From: Phycisphaera sp.
Lineage (GTDB): Bacteria > Planctomycetota > Phycisphaerae > Phycisphaerales > UBA1924
NCBI GenBank assembly: GCA_025916675.1
Contig: CP098402.1
Coordinates: forward strand, 1,483,205 to 1,547,204
Length of the DNA: 64,000 bases
Reading direction: 5' to 3'
Shown here: piece by piece, positions 25,735-34,800 of the stretch
How positions within the stretch are numbered: position 1 is the first letter of the stretch
Layout: every line of letters starts with the position of its first letter
Translations under genes and position numbers: made by a program
The notes under the pieces: generated by a model
Told to the model about the DNA's origin: nothing
The model's input: only the letters and a program-made list of their open reading frames with translations
Databases searched by the model: none

Positions 25735-27051
25735 TCAGCAGCCGGCGATGAACAGGTTCTGGAACTCGAGGAAGTCGAAGATGTCCAGCGCCCCGTCGCC
25801 CGTCAGGTCGGCCGACATGTCGCCCGAGCCGAACGCGGTCTGGAACGCCAGGAAGTCGAACAGCGTCAACTCACCATCGCCGTCGAAGTCGGCCACGCAG
25901 GATGGTTCAAGACCCAACGCACCCTCGGCGTTCACGAGGCCGTGCCCAAAATCGCTGTCCCACCCGGGGCTACCCAGGTCGATCGCGGTATCGATCATCC
26001 GCTGGCGAACCTCGTCGTTGATGCGGCCGTTGCCGTTGGCGTCCTCGATGCCCGCCCCGATGATGAGGGCCGCCACGCCCACGGCGTGGGGTGTAGCCAT
26101 CGAGGTCCCATCGAAAAAGTCGTAGCTCGTGTCCGAACCCGAAACCGTCGAGTACACACCCACGCCAGGCCCGACGAGCTCGAGTGCCGAGCCGCCCTGC
26201 GAGAAGCTCGCCCGGCGATCCCGATCATCGATGGCACCGACCGCGATCACGTTGTCGTACCGAGCCGGAACACCGATGGGGGCCCCACCGCCGTTGCCCG
26301 AAGCCGCAAAGTGGATGATACCGGCATCCCAGGTGTTGTCGTAGGCCTGCTGGAGCAGCGATGAATCACCAACCGAAAAGCTGCTGTTGGTCACCTGGAT
26401 GCCGTTATCGAGGGCCCACTGCAAGGCGTTGATGACACCCGAAGACGACGGGAAGAACGTGCCGATCTTCAGCATGTACAGATCGGCCTCAGGCGCGACA
26501 CCGATGATGTCCGAGCCATTGGCGACCGCCGCGACGGTACCGCACACGTGCGTGCCGTGACTGAACGGATCGCTGAAGTCCGCACTCATCGTCTCGAAAT
26601 CAAAGCCGAACACAAAGTTGTCGGCGATGTCCTCGTGCGTGTGGCGCAATCCCGAGTCCATCACGCCGACGGCCACCCCCGTGCCAGTCTGGCCTGCGGA
26701 GTGTGTGGTCTGGCCACCAATGCGCACGACACCCCACACGTCGTCGTACTCATCCGTCCACTCGCCGGTGTGGTTGAGTTGGACACCCACAACGCGCCGG
26801 CTCAGAGCATGCAGGTCCACGTCTGCCCCGAACGGCAGGCTCGCATGCATGCCCGGGGCCACCGTCCATACCTGATGGACAACGCCACCGACCGACTCGA
26901 CCGCAGCCACATCGGCGGGCGTCGGGTTCGAGGCAAACTCGATCAGCACGTCGGCCATCGGGGTCACTGTCTCGTCGGCTTGACCAATCGAGCAGACCAT
27001 ACCACAGACCGACAACACCGCCGCGGTAGCGGCTAGGGGGGTGCGATTCAT
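25735..27051 (-). CDS. Secreted subtilisin-like protease with GC-type dockerin tail
   Basis: A 438-residue exported serine protease of family S8. The signal peptide is followed by a propeptide-like region. The catalytic triad is in GVMDSGL (Asp), SHGTHVCGTVA (His) and DGTSMATPHAVG (Ser), with the oxyanion Asn in AASGNGGG. The carboxyl end has two EF-hand repeats beginning ADFDGDGELTLFDF and ADLTGDGALDIFDF, a Cys before the first and a terminal Gly-Cys. The ATG at 27051 is seven bases after AGGAG; an upstream TTG (27057) is rejected. The tail probably decides localisation or anchoring. Confidence 0.93.
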   Translation of the reverse strand: MNRTPLAATAAVLSVCGMVCSIGQADETVTPMADVLIEFASNPTPADVAAVESVGGVVHQVWTVAPGMHASLPFGADVDLHALSRRVVGVQLNHTGEWTDEYDDVWGVVRIGGQTTHSAGQTGTGVAVGVMDSGLRHTHEDIADNFVFGFDFETMSADFSDPFSHGTHVCGTVAAVANGSDIIGVAPEADLYMLKIGTFFPSSSGVINALQWALDNGIQVTNSSFSVGDSSLLQQAYDNTWDAGIIHFAASGNGGGAPIGVPARYDNVIAVGAIDDRDRRASFSQGGSALELVGPGVGVYSTVSGSDTSYDFFDGTSMATPHAVGVAALIIGAGIEDANGNGRINDEVRQRMIDTAIDLGSPGWDSDFGHGLVNAEGALGLEPSCVADFDGDGELTLFDFLAFQTAFGSGDMSADLTGDGALDIFDFLEFQNLFIAGC

Positions 27052-27386
27052 TATCAAACTCCTAACGGAACGTTCCGGGCAGGTGGCGGGCTCCCCTCAT
27101 GGAAGCCCCGCAGGAAACAACATGACGCCGCGATATTCAACCGCCCGCGGCGAACGACTTAATGGTTCTACACCCCACCACATCCGCCGTTACAGCCACC
27201 CCGGTTGCCCCGACCCCCCATCCGATGCGTCATTCCATAACGATGGGTGGACGCAGCCTGTATGATGGGACGTGGCCGCTCGTGGGCCGGGGCCAGCACT
27301 GGCCCCACGCCGGGCCACGCCATCTTGCCCCCGGCAGGCCCTCTCGAAGGATCGCCCTGCCCACCCATCCCGACGGAGGTGCCCCT
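27052..27386. other. Divergent intergenic region, no gene seen
   Basis: About 335 bases separate the subtilase and the EF-G paralogue, which point away from each other, so promoters for both should lie here. No coding frame, hairpin or clear promoter boxes stand out. Confidence 0.5.
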
Positions 27387-29468
27387 ATGGCTGTTCGCAA
27401 CCCTTCAACCATCCGCAACATCCTCTTGGCCGGCCACGCCGGTGCGGGCAAGACCCTGCTAACCGAGCGATTGCTCAGCGCCGCGGGTGCCACCAACCGC
27501 ATGGGTTCCATCGAAGACGGCAACACCGTGACCGACTGGACCGACGAAGCCAAGAAGCATGGCCACAGCCTGTCCAGCAGCTTGGCCCACTACGAGCGCA
27601 ACGGCACGATGGTCACGCTCATCGACACGCCCGGGCTCACCGACTTCTTCGGCCAGGCGATCGCCGGCCTGCCCGCCGCCGGCCTGGTCGGGGTCGTCGT
27701 CGATGCCGCCAAGGGCATCGAGACCAGCACCCGCCGCATCATGGCCACCGCCCAGCAGCGCAACATCCCGCGCATGATCATCATCAACGGCATCGATGAG
27801 CCGCAGGCCGACCTGGAGGCCGTGGTCGGCAAGCTACGCGACACGTTCGGAGCGATCTGCGTGCCCGTGAACCTGCCCAACGCCAACCGCGACGGCGTCG
27901 TCGACGTGCTGGGCGAGAACACCAGCGGGGACACCGCCTTCGGCGACGTCGAGAGCGCCCACACAAGCATCGTCGAGCAGGTCGTCGAGGTCGAAGACAG
28001 CCTCATGACCCAGTACCTCGAGGGCGGTGCCGCCTCGCTCGACCGCAAGGCCGTTCACGACGCCTTCGAACAGGCCCTGCGTGAGGCCCACCTCGTGCCG
28101 ATCTGCTTCGTGAGCGCGAAGACCGGTGCCGGGGCCGACGCCCTGCTCGACCTCATCGAGAACCAGTGCCCCAGCCCGCTGGAGACCAACCCGCGCACGT
28201 TCGAGAAGCTCGACGACGACGGCCAGCTCACCGAGTCCTTCGAGCCCAAGCCCGACGCCAGCCAGCCGCTGCTGGCCCACGTCTTCAAGGTCTCCAGCGA
28301 CCCGTTCGTCGGGAAGCTCGGCATCATGAAGATCCACCAGGGCACGCTCAAGGTGAAGGACGAGGTCTACTTCGGCGAAGGCCGCAAGCCCATCCGCGTC
28401 AACACCCTCTTCCGACTCCAGGGCAAGGACCACGTCGACGTGGCGGAGGCCGGCCCGGGCGAGATCGTCGCCGTCAGCAAGATCGACGACATCGCCTTCA
28501 ACACCGTCGTCCACGCACACGCCAACGAGCACCTCCGGCTTCGTCCGCTGCCGCTGCCCAAGCCCATGTACGGCGTCGCCGTCGAACTCGCCAATCACAA
28601 GGATGAATCAAAGTTCGGCCCGGCTATCGCCAAGCTGCAAGCCGAAGACCCGTGCTTCATCATGGACCGTGTCGCAGCAACCAAGGAAACCGTGCTCCGC
28701 GGCCTGGGCGAGATGCACCTGCGCGTCATGCTCGAACGCATGAAGGGCCAGTACGGCATCGAGATCAACACCCACCAGCCCAAGATCGCTTACAAAGAAA
28801 CCGTCACCGCCAACGCCGAGGGCCACCACCGCCACAAGAAGCAGTCCGGCGGCTCGGGCGAGTTCGGCGAGGTCTACCTCCGCGTCGCCCCGCTCAACGG
28901 GGAGGACCAGGAAACCGCCGAAGCCAACGGCGAGCACTTCCTGTTCGTGAACGCCACTGTGGGCGGGTCGATCCCCCGCCAGTTCATGCCCGCCATCGAG
29001 AAGGGCGTCCGCCAGGCACTCACCGAGGGCGCCATCGCCGGCTACCCGATGGAGGGCGTCAAGGTCGAAGTCTACGACGGCAAGTACCACGCCGTCGATT
29101 CGAAGGAAGTCGCGTTCCTCAAGGCCGGCAAGCGGGCTTTCGTCGACGCCTGCCGCAAGGCCAAGCCTGCATTGCTCGAGCCCTTCGTTGAAGTCGAAGT
29201 CAACGCGCCATCACAATACATGGGCGATATCACGGGCGACCTGTCAACCCGGCGAGGCCGCGTGCAAGACTCTATGGTCGACGGCGAGAGCTGCATGGTC
29301 CGGGCTGTCGCGCCCCTGGGCGAGCTCCAGAACTACGCCAACGAGCTCAAGAGCATGACCCATGGAGCCGGTAGCTACGTCATGGACTACAGCCACGACG
29401 AACGCACGCCGCCCCAGGTCCAGGCCGAAGTCATCGCCGCGTATGACCCGCATGCGGACGACGACTGA
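27387..29468 (+). CDS. Divergent elongation factor G paralogue (EF-G2-like)
   Basis: A 693-residue translational GTPase relative with all five EF-G domains: P-loop GHAGAGKT (16-23), beta-barrel domain II (HQGTLKVKDEVYFG), domain III (VLRGLGEMHLRVMLERMK), domain IV (IAYKETV, GGSIPRQFMPAIEKG) and domain V (LEPFVEVEVNAPSQYMGD). The GTPase motifs are degenerate: the catalytic His of DTPGHVDF is replaced (DTPGLTDF, 80-87), the NKxD guanine motif reads NGID (134-137) and the switch I RGIT block reads HGHS. It is therefore unlikely to be the housekeeping EF-G. GGAGG lies seven bases before the ATG. Confidence 0.9.
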   Translation: MAVRNPSTIRNILLAGHAGAGKTLLTERLLSAAGATNRMGSIEDGNTVTDWTDEAKKHGHSLSSSLAHYERNGTMVTLIDTPGLTDFFGQAIAGLPAAGLVGVVVDAAKGIETSTRRIMATAQQRNIPRMIIINGIDEPQADLEAVVGKLRDTFGAICVPVNLPNANRDGVVDVLGENTSGDTAFGDVESAHTSIVEQVVEVEDSLMTQYLEGGAASLDRKAVHDAFEQALREAHLVPICFVSAKTGAGADALLDLIENQCPSPLETNPRTFEKLDDDGQLTESFEPKPDASQPLLAHVFKVSSDPFVGKLGIMKIHQGTLKVKDEVYFGEGRKPIRVNTLFRLQGKDHVDVAEAGPGEIVAVSKIDDIAFNTVVHAHANEHLRLRPLPLPKPMYGVAVELANHKDESKFGPAIAKLQAEDPCFIMDRVAATKETVLRGLGEMHLRVMLERMKGQYGIEINTHQPKIAYKETVTANAEGHHRHKKQSGGSGEFGEVYLRVAPLNGEDQETAEANGEHFLFVNATVGGSIPRQFMPAIEKGVRQALTEGAIAGYPMEGVKVEVYDGKYHAVDSKEVAFLKAGKRAFVDACRKAKPALLEPFVEVEVNAPSQYMGDITGDLSTRRGRVQDSMVDGESCMVRAVAPLGELQNYANELKSMTHGAGSYVMDYSHDERTPPQVQAEVIAAYDPHADDD

Positions 29469-29493
29469 GCCAGAAACCAGCACAACAACAGAG

Positions 29494-29513
29494 CCGCGTG
29501 CGTGAGCACGCGG
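29494..29513 (+). terminator. Hairpin after the EF-G paralogue
   Basis: CCGCGTGC pairs with GCACGCGG around a GTGA (GNRA) tetraloop, 25 bases after the stop, followed by ACCCTCTTGT. The U-tract is imperfect. Confidence 0.6.
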
Positions 29514-29549
29514 ACCCTCTTGTCATGCCAACACCTCGATGATCTGAAG

Positions 29550-29898
29550 TGGAGCCGGGGGGAATCGAACCCCCGTGTCGGAACGGCAGCCATGGCGCCT
29601 CTACGCGTGTAGTCGGCGATTTGGTCTCGGCCTGTGCGCGGGCGCCGACGCCCTCACCTTCGGCCCAGCCACCGGTGAACCTCCTCGCCAACACGCCCGG
29701 AAGCGCCACGCGTTGACCAGCCCGATGTCGTCGTCCCCCATCCCTATCGGGCGTCGAGAGGGGGACGGGCTGTGATTAAGCAGCCAGTGCGTACTGCGGT
29801 TCGGCAGTTGTTGGTTTTGTGTGCCGGTTACGAGGAGAGCACACCTCTCGACGCGCCACACCATGCCTTACACGTCCGATCGAATCCATATCGGCCCC
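29550..29898 (-). ncRNA. ssrA: Transfer-messenger RNA
   Basis: tmRNA rescues stalled ribosomes and tags the broken protein for proteolysis. The minus strand begins GGGGCCGATATGGATTCGA and ends CACGGGGGTTCGATTCCCCC then CGGCTCCA. The first seven bases pair with the last (GGGGCCG with CGGCTCC, one G-U), and the T-arm/loop GGGGGTTCGATTCCCCC is intact. A tag frame ends ...ACTGCCGAACCGCAG TACGCACTGGCTGCTTAA, reading TTAEPQYALAA before the stop at about 29774. The 3' half has the ACTACACGCGTAGA element typical of tmRNA. CCA is not encoded. Length is 349 bases. Confidence 0.95.
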
Positions 29899-29900
29899 AG

Positions 29901-29933
29901 ATTGTCAAACTCAATTGTCGAAACCAGATTGTC
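29901..29933 (-). promoter_or_regulatory. Three GACAAT repeats just upstream of ssrA
   Basis: Reading toward ssrA, GACAAT occurs three times (plus-strand ATTGTC at 29901, 29914 and 29928), 13 and 14 bases apart. The nearest is two bases before the RNA 5' end and matches a -10 box at four of six positions. This may be the ssrA promoter; no good -35 box is seen. Confidence 0.45.
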
Positions 29934-29936
29934 CAA

Positions 29937-29954
29937 CCCGGGCTCGCACCCGGG
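29937..29954. terminator. CCCGGG-CTCGCA-CCCGGG hairpin
   Basis: A perfect 6-bp stem with a CTC-containing hexaloop, the same type as after katG and sat. It lies between ssrA and ispD, without a U-tract. Confidence 0.4.
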
Positions 29955-30054
29955 ACAGAGACTATAGAGCCGCGCCCGCTGCCGGACGCGACCCACGAAA
30001 CAAACCACTCCACCCACATCGCCTATTCCGTGGACACAATCCATACACTCGCCC

Positions 30055-30789
30055 GTGCCGCCCCCACACAACAGCCCGCTCCGCATCGCCGCCATCATCT
30101 GTGCCGCGGGCTCGGGCACCCGCTTCGGCGTCTCGAGCGGCAGCAAGCTCGACAAGGACATCCACGGCAAGGCCGTCCTGGAACGCGCCGTCGAGGCCAT
30201 CGCCAGCCAACCCGACGTCGTCGCCACCGTCGTGGCCGGCCCGGCCGATCCTGATGTATTAGCCGCCTTCCGATCGCGCCACGAGCAGCACCTAAGTACT
30301 CTGGGAGCCACGATCTGCCCCGGCGGAGTCACCGAGCGGTACGAGACCGTCAAGGCCAGCCTTGACCACATTCGAGCAACCCTGACCAACATCGACGCCG
30401 TACTCGTCCACGACGCGGCCCGACCATGCACGCCACGATTGGTCGTCCGCCGCGTGATCGATGCCCTGGCGAGCCATGCGGCCGTCGTGCCAGCGGTCCC
30501 CATCGGTGACACGCTCAAGCGGGCCACGCCGGAGTCGGACGCAACGACCCATCGTGTCGACCAAACGATCAACCGGCGCGACCTCTTCGCCTGCCAGACG
30601 CCACAGGGCTTCCACCTCGACCTGATCCTTCGCGCCTACGACCAGAGCGACCTGACCAGCACCGACGACGCCCAGCTCGTAGAGCGACTGGGCGACCCGG
30701 TGCTGCTCGTAACCGGCGATCCCCGCAACGTGAAGATCACCCGGCCAGAAGACCTGGACTTGGTGCGGGCCATCTGGCCCACGCTGTAG
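30055..30789 (+). CDS. ispD: 2-C-methyl-D-erythritol 4-phosphate cytidylyltransferase
   Basis: IspD attaches CMP to methylerythritol phosphate in the MEP route to isoprenoids, including the carotenoids needed for retinal. The 244-residue product has the nucleotide loop CAAGSGTRFG, VLVHDAARPC, VPIGDTLKR, CQTPQGFHLDLI, STDDAQLVE and KITRPEDLDLV. The start is a GTG at 30055 with no visible Shine-Dalgarno sequence. Lysines usually found in the first loop are shifted (SGSKLDKDI), but the overall match is clear. Confidence 0.93.
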   Translation: MPPPHNSPLRIAAIICAAGSGTRFGVSSGSKLDKDIHGKAVLERAVEAIASQPDVVATVVAGPADPDVLAAFRSRHEQHLSTLGATICPGGVTERYETVKASLDHIRATLTNIDAVLVHDAARPCTPRLVVRRVIDALASHAAVVPAVPIGDTLKRATPESDATTHRVDQTINRRDLFACQTPQGFHLDLILRAYDQSDLTSTDDAQLVERLGDPVLLVTGDPRNVKITRPEDLDLVRAIWPTL

Positions 30790-30804
30790 CCCATACCCAT
30801 CGAA

Positions 30805-31419
30805 TCAGTACTTGCGGATCACGCTCCGCACCACGCCCTGCACCTCGCAGTGCTTCACGCGGATGGGCTCGAAGTCCGGGTTGGCCGGCTGCAACCGGAT
30901 GTGGTCAGCCTCGCGGAAGAAGGTCTTCAGCGTGGTCGCCCCATCGGGCAGCAAGGCTACGACGCGGTCGCCGTTATGGGCCGTCGGGCTGCGCTCGATG
31001 AGCACGTAATCGCCGTCCAGGATGCCCTCGTCGCGCATCGAGTCGCCGTCAACCTTCAGGGCGAACATAGACCGAGAGGCGTCGGAAGGGTTGCCCACGA
31101 GTTGCTGGAGGTCGACCTCATCGGTGTCGGCCACCTTCTCGATCGGGTAGCCGGCCGCGATCTTGCCCACCAGCGGGTACCGCATCGGACGCGACTCGTC
31201 GGGGACGGAGATCCCCTCAGCGATCGACAAAGAGCGTGCCCTGTTGGGCTCGCGCACAAGAGCGCCTTTCTTGATGAGCGCCTCGACGTGCTCGAACACG
31301 GTTACCTTGCTGACGCCGATTTCGTCGGCGAGCTCCTGCATCGTCGGTGAATAGCCACGGCGAATCCGCCAATCGCGAATCAGCCGAAGGATGCGGAGTT
31401 GCTTTGGTGTGAGATTCAT
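30805..31419 (-). CDS. lexA: LexA SOS repressor/protease
   Basis: LexA represses DNA-damage genes and cleaves itself when RecA is activated. The winged-helix domain (about 1-70) has SPTMQELADEIGVSKVTVFEHVEAL. The cleavage site lies in GKIAAGYP (A89-G90), with the Ser/Lys dyad at S127 (GDSM) and K165 (TLKTF). GAGGAAA lies seven bases before the ATG at 31419. The gene converges with ispD (15-base gap). I could not identify a LexA box by eye in the upstream region. Confidence 0.96.
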   Translation of the reverse strand: MNLTPKQLRILRLIRDWRIRRGYSPTMQELADEIGVSKVTVFEHVEALIKKGALVREPNRARSLSIAEGISVPDESRPMRYPLVGKIAAGYPIEKVADTDEVDLQQLVGNPSDASRSMFALKVDGDSMRDEGILDGDYVLIERSPTAHNGDRVVALLPDGATTLKTFFREADHIRLQPANPDFEPIRVKHCEVQGVVRSVIRKY

Positions 31420-32042
31420 GGGTGCTTTCCTCGTTCACGCGCGCCACGCTCGTCATTGGCAACAGCCCATCGGCCAGCCCAGCAACCCGCGTGGTGAACG
31501 CCTTACCCCCATTGGCGACGCGAAACTGCGCTGCCATATGGGGTGATGTGATCGTTCTCTCCGGGCAATCGCCAACCCTCCTGGTCGACGCCGCCCCCTC
31601 CAAAGACCCGAGCGACGCCCGGGCCATGTTCGTTGTGTTTGCCTGGATGCCATCGATCGGGCCGAGGAGCCACCCCAGGCGGAGTGAGCCGAGTACCAAA
31701 CTCGCCAACTCGTGCAAGATGCCCTTCCACCCCAGGTCGGCTGCGGGCACACCCCAAGCGGCTCTCGCCAATTGGTGTTGGCCCATGCCGAACACAAAAT
31801 CGCCCCCCGGCCCCAACACGACCAAGCCCGGTGTCGATTCCGGTGCGTGTGTCTGGCCGACGTCGGACGACACACATTCGGGTTGGGTCTGGTATGCGAT
31901 CATGCCTGGGTCATCGGTCGGCTTGGGTCATCTGTTCGATATTTTTTTGGATCTTTGTTCGGCTTACTGTAGCAAGCCATTTCCCTGATATCAAAAACAA
32001 TTTATCTGGCTACCTGGGTGATCCGGCGTTCATGAGAATACC
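31420..32042. other. 623-bp region upstream of lexA, no confident gene
   Basis: This holds the lexA promoter side and the sequence beyond the dprA stop. A minus-strand frame starting at 31903 is open for about 160 codons and then runs ~200 bases into lexA in a different frame, so it is not accepted as a gene. The segment 31930-32030 is notably AT-rich, with an ATTTTTTTGG run and two nearby TGTTCGN words. GGGTCATC occurs twice near 31910 and 31926. Confidence 0.5.
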
Positions 32043-33233
32043 TTATCGATTCCGAACAAGCCTCATCCCTTCACGCCTGATCCGGCGTCGAATTTCCAGC
32101 AGGGTAACGGTCGCGCGCACCTGCTCGGGCGGCAGGGCCACCCGCTCGCACAACTGGTCGAGCGTCAACGCCTCCCCGAGCGCGTCGAGCACACGATCCT
32201 CTATGCTGTTCGGGGTCCGATCGCCCCCGGTTCCCTCCCTGGGGTCGGGGGTTTCGGAAGATTCCGCGAACAAGCCCGCCGCGGGTGCTGGCCAATCACG
32301 GAAACTCGCGAGGGCTTCCTCAACGTCGGCCGGCGTGGCCACCAGGGTCACGCCATCGCGGATCAGGGCGTGGCAGCCCCGGCTGCTCTCGACGTCAACC
32401 CGGCCGGGCAGGGCCATGACCTCGCGGCCCATCTCGCCGGCCAGGCGGGCCGTGATGAGTGCCCCGCTCTTCTCGCCGGCCTCGACTACCAGGATGCCGT
32501 GCGAGAGCCCCGCGATGATCCGGTTGCGGGCCGGGAAGTTCTTGGCCTCGGGCCGGCAACTCATGGGCAACTCCGACACGACAGCCCCGCCATTCTCGAC
32601 AATCTTCTCGAAGAGTTCGGCGTTCTCGGCCGGGTAATTGTGATCCAGCCCGCACCCCAGTACGGCCACCGTCACCCCGCCGCTCCGAAGCGCGGCGTGG
32701 TGGGCGGCGGTATCGATGCCACGCGCTCCGCCCGAGACGATCGACCAGCCCGCCTGGGCCAGAATTCCGGCAAAACGGCCGACTTGGTCGACGCCGTACG
32801 CCGAGCATTTGCGGGCACCGACGAGCCCTACGCCATCGAGCGCCAGCGCCTCGACTGACCCACGAACATAAAGCATCGTGGGAGCGTGCTCGTCGCCGGC
32901 GAGTTGGGGCGGATAGTCGGGATCATCGAAGGGCAGGAGTTCGACGCCAGCGGCCAGGACGTGCTCCAGCCGCTCTTCCACCTCCCTACGGGCCTCGGCC
33001 AAGCCCCGGCTCAGCTTCCGCGCGAGCGGCTCACCCACCGACGGGATCGAAGCGAGATCGGCCATCGACGCCCCGAGCGCGGCATCCGGCCCGCCCATGA
33101 TGGAAACCAATCGGCGGATCCGTCGGGGGCCCAGTTCGGGGACGAGCGTTAGCGCTAGCACCGCCCGGGCGCTGGGCCGGGTGTCGGTCCGGGTCTTGCC
33201 GGTTTCGGGCTGGATCGCGCCGCTCACCGTCAT
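32043..33233 (-). CDS. dprA: DNA-processing protein DprA (Smf)
   Basis: DprA binds incoming single-stranded DNA and loads RecA during natural transformation. The 396-residue protein has an N-terminal helical part with ALTLVPELGPRRIRRL, the Rossmann-like core with GLVGARKCSAYG, VSGGARGIDTAAHHAAL, GCGLDHNYPAEN and NFPARNRIIAGLS, then VEAGEKSGALITA and ALPGR. A C-terminal winged-helix follows (LDQLCERVALPPEQVRATV). The frame is open far upstream, but that part is antisense to the SpoIID gene; the ATG at 33233 fits the family. It is divergent from the SpoIID gene. Confidence 0.94.
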   Translation of the reverse strand: MTVSGAIQPETGKTRTDTRPSARAVLALTLVPELGPRRIRRLVSIMGGPDAALGASMADLASIPSVGEPLARKLSRGLAEARREVEERLEHVLAAGVELLPFDDPDYPPQLAGDEHAPTMLYVRGSVEALALDGVGLVGARKCSAYGVDQVGRFAGILAQAGWSIVSGGARGIDTAAHHAALRSGGVTVAVLGCGLDHNYPAENAELFEKIVENGGAVVSELPMSCRPEAKNFPARNRIIAGLSHGILVVEAGEKSGALITARLAGEMGREVMALPGRVDVESSRGCHALIRDGVTLVATPADVEEALASFRDWPAPAAGLFAESSETPDPREGTGGDRTPNSIEDRVLDALGEALTLDQLCERVALPPEQVRATVTLLEIRRRIRREGMRLVRNR

Positions 33234-33360
33234 TGCCCAAAATGGTAGCCCCCAACCGACAGCCCCGGACAACCCCCTCACACGCCCCCAAGGCTGATGG
33301 GCACTACGCTTGGTCGGATCGACCGAGTTTTCTGACGACCGACCTATGGCAGGGAGCAGG

Positions 33361-34800
33361 ATGTTCCAGCCCATACGCAACACGATGGAACACGGATGGC
33401 GTTCTCTGTTCGGCGATGCTGGTCTGGTCCGCGCCCACCTGGCCCACCCCGGCTCGGGCACCATGGCCGCCCTGCTCGGCCTGGGGCTCGTTGTCAGCCT
33501 CATCGCGGCGAGTTGCCAATGGCCGGGCCGGACGCGCGCCGTCATCGGGCCGTCCGCTGGTGGTTGGGAGGTCTCGAGCGTCTGGATGGGCCGCGAGCCG
33601 ACCATCCGAGTTCGCATCGTCGAGCCCACCGACGAGGTCGTTATCGCCGGCTCACGGCTCGTGATGTCGCGCGATGCTGCAGGCCGGGTGAAGATCTATC
33701 GCACGCCGCTTCTCGCGCGAGTCTCGGGCGGTAGCTTGCAACTGAGTGAGCCGGGCGGTGCCACGACCACCGTGGTCGGCGATGTCGAGTTCGAATCGGC
33801 CGATCCGAGATCGACCGCGTATTCGCCCCCGGGCACCCTTGGCTGGTTCAAGGACACCCCCACCATCGCCGTCGCGGGCGTGAAGTATCCTGGGACAATC
33901 CGCCTCTCCGCATCGGCCTTGGGCGTGCAGGCCATCAACGTCGTCGAGTTCGAGCAATACGTTGCCGCCGTCGCGTCGAAGGAGCTCTATCCCTCGTGGG
34001 AGCTCGTCGCGTACGAAGCCCAGTGCATCGCGGCGCGTTCCTATGCGTTGCAGTCGATGGAACTCGCCGACCGCCGCGGCCGTGCGTGGCACGTTGAATC
34101 GGGCACGATCGATCAGGCCTACCCCGGCCACACCACCCACGAGCGTTCCATCACGGCCGCGATCAACACGCGCGGCCGTGTGCTCACCTACGGCGGCAAG
34201 GTCCTGCGAGCCTACTACAGCAGCACGAGCGGCGGGCGTAGCGGCTCGGCCGCCGACACCTGGCCCACTGGCCGCGGCTACGAGTACAACCTCGTTCCCC
34301 CACTCCAAGCCGGTTCGTCGGGTCATCGGGCGGTCCACGCCAGCGACGCCTCGCGCCTGCACCGCTGGCAGGTCGTGCGGTCGACCGACGAAGTGACACG
34401 TCGCTTGCGCGCTTGGGGCGAACGCCGCGGCCACACGCTCAAGAATGCGCGCGCGATCACCAATATCGAGGTCGCGCGCACCAACCGTGTCGGCCGCCCC
34501 GCACAGTACCGCGTAGGCGAACGCAATGGCGTGTCACACCTGCTGAGTGCCGAATACCTCCGCCTCGCGCTCAACGCCGACGCGAGGGGCCTACCCGACG
34601 TCACCAACGACACCAGAGTCCGTAGCGGCGACCTTGAGGTCACCGCCGCCGGCTCACGCTTCGTGATCCGCGGCCGCGGCTTCGGGCACGGCGTTGGGCT
34701 GTGCCAGTACAGCGCGCAGGCCCTGGCCCAGCGTGGCTGGAGCGGTGATCGCATCCTCATGAACTTCTATCCTGGGGCCACGCTCGAGCGGGCGTACTGA
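33361..34800 (+). CDS. SpoIID/LytB-domain protein, membrane-anchored
   Basis: A 479-residue exported protein with an N-terminal hydrophobic anchor (about 35-55, ending IAASC, perhaps a lipobox). The SpoIID domain has INVVEFEQYVAAVASKELYPSW, EAQCIAARSYAL, the block YYSSTSGGRS and the carboxyl FGHGVGLCQYSAQALAQRG. SpoIID-type proteins cleave stripped peptidoglycan strands or stimulate amidases. GGGAG precedes the ATG at 33361, so upstream codons are ignored. Divergent from dprA. Confidence 0.88.
   Translation: MFQPIRNTMEHGWRSLFGDAGLVRAHLAHPGSGTMAALLGLGLVVSLIAASCQWPGRTRAVIGPSAGGWEVSSVWMGREPTIRVRIVEPTDEVVIAGSRLVMSRDAAGRVKIYRTPLLARVSGGSLQLSEPGGATTTVVGDVEFESADPRSTAYSPPGTLGWFKDTPTIAVAGVKYPGTIRLSASALGVQAINVVEFEQYVAAVASKELYPSWELVAYEAQCIAARSYALQSMELADRRGRAWHVESGTIDQAYPGHTTHERSITAAINTRGRVLTYGGKVLRAYYSSTSGGRSGSAADTWPTGRGYEYNLVPPLQAGSSGHRAVHASDASRLHRWQVVRSTDEVTRRLRAWGERRGHTLKNARAITNIEVARTNRVGRPAQYRVGERNGVSHLLSAEYLRLALNADARGLPDVTNDTRVRSGDLEVTAAGSRFVIRGRGFGHGVGLCQYSAQALAQRGWSGDRILMNFYPGATLERAY

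Noticed and set aside
31420-31560. LexA operator upstream of lexA
   Set aside because: Neither the Gram-positive GAAC-N4-GTTC type nor the CTGT-N8-ACAG type could be found by eye.
31217-31903. 228-codon minus-strand frame upstream of and into lexA
   Set aside because: It would overlap lexA by about 200 bases in another frame and has no good ribosome site or recognised family; kept only as a question in the findings.
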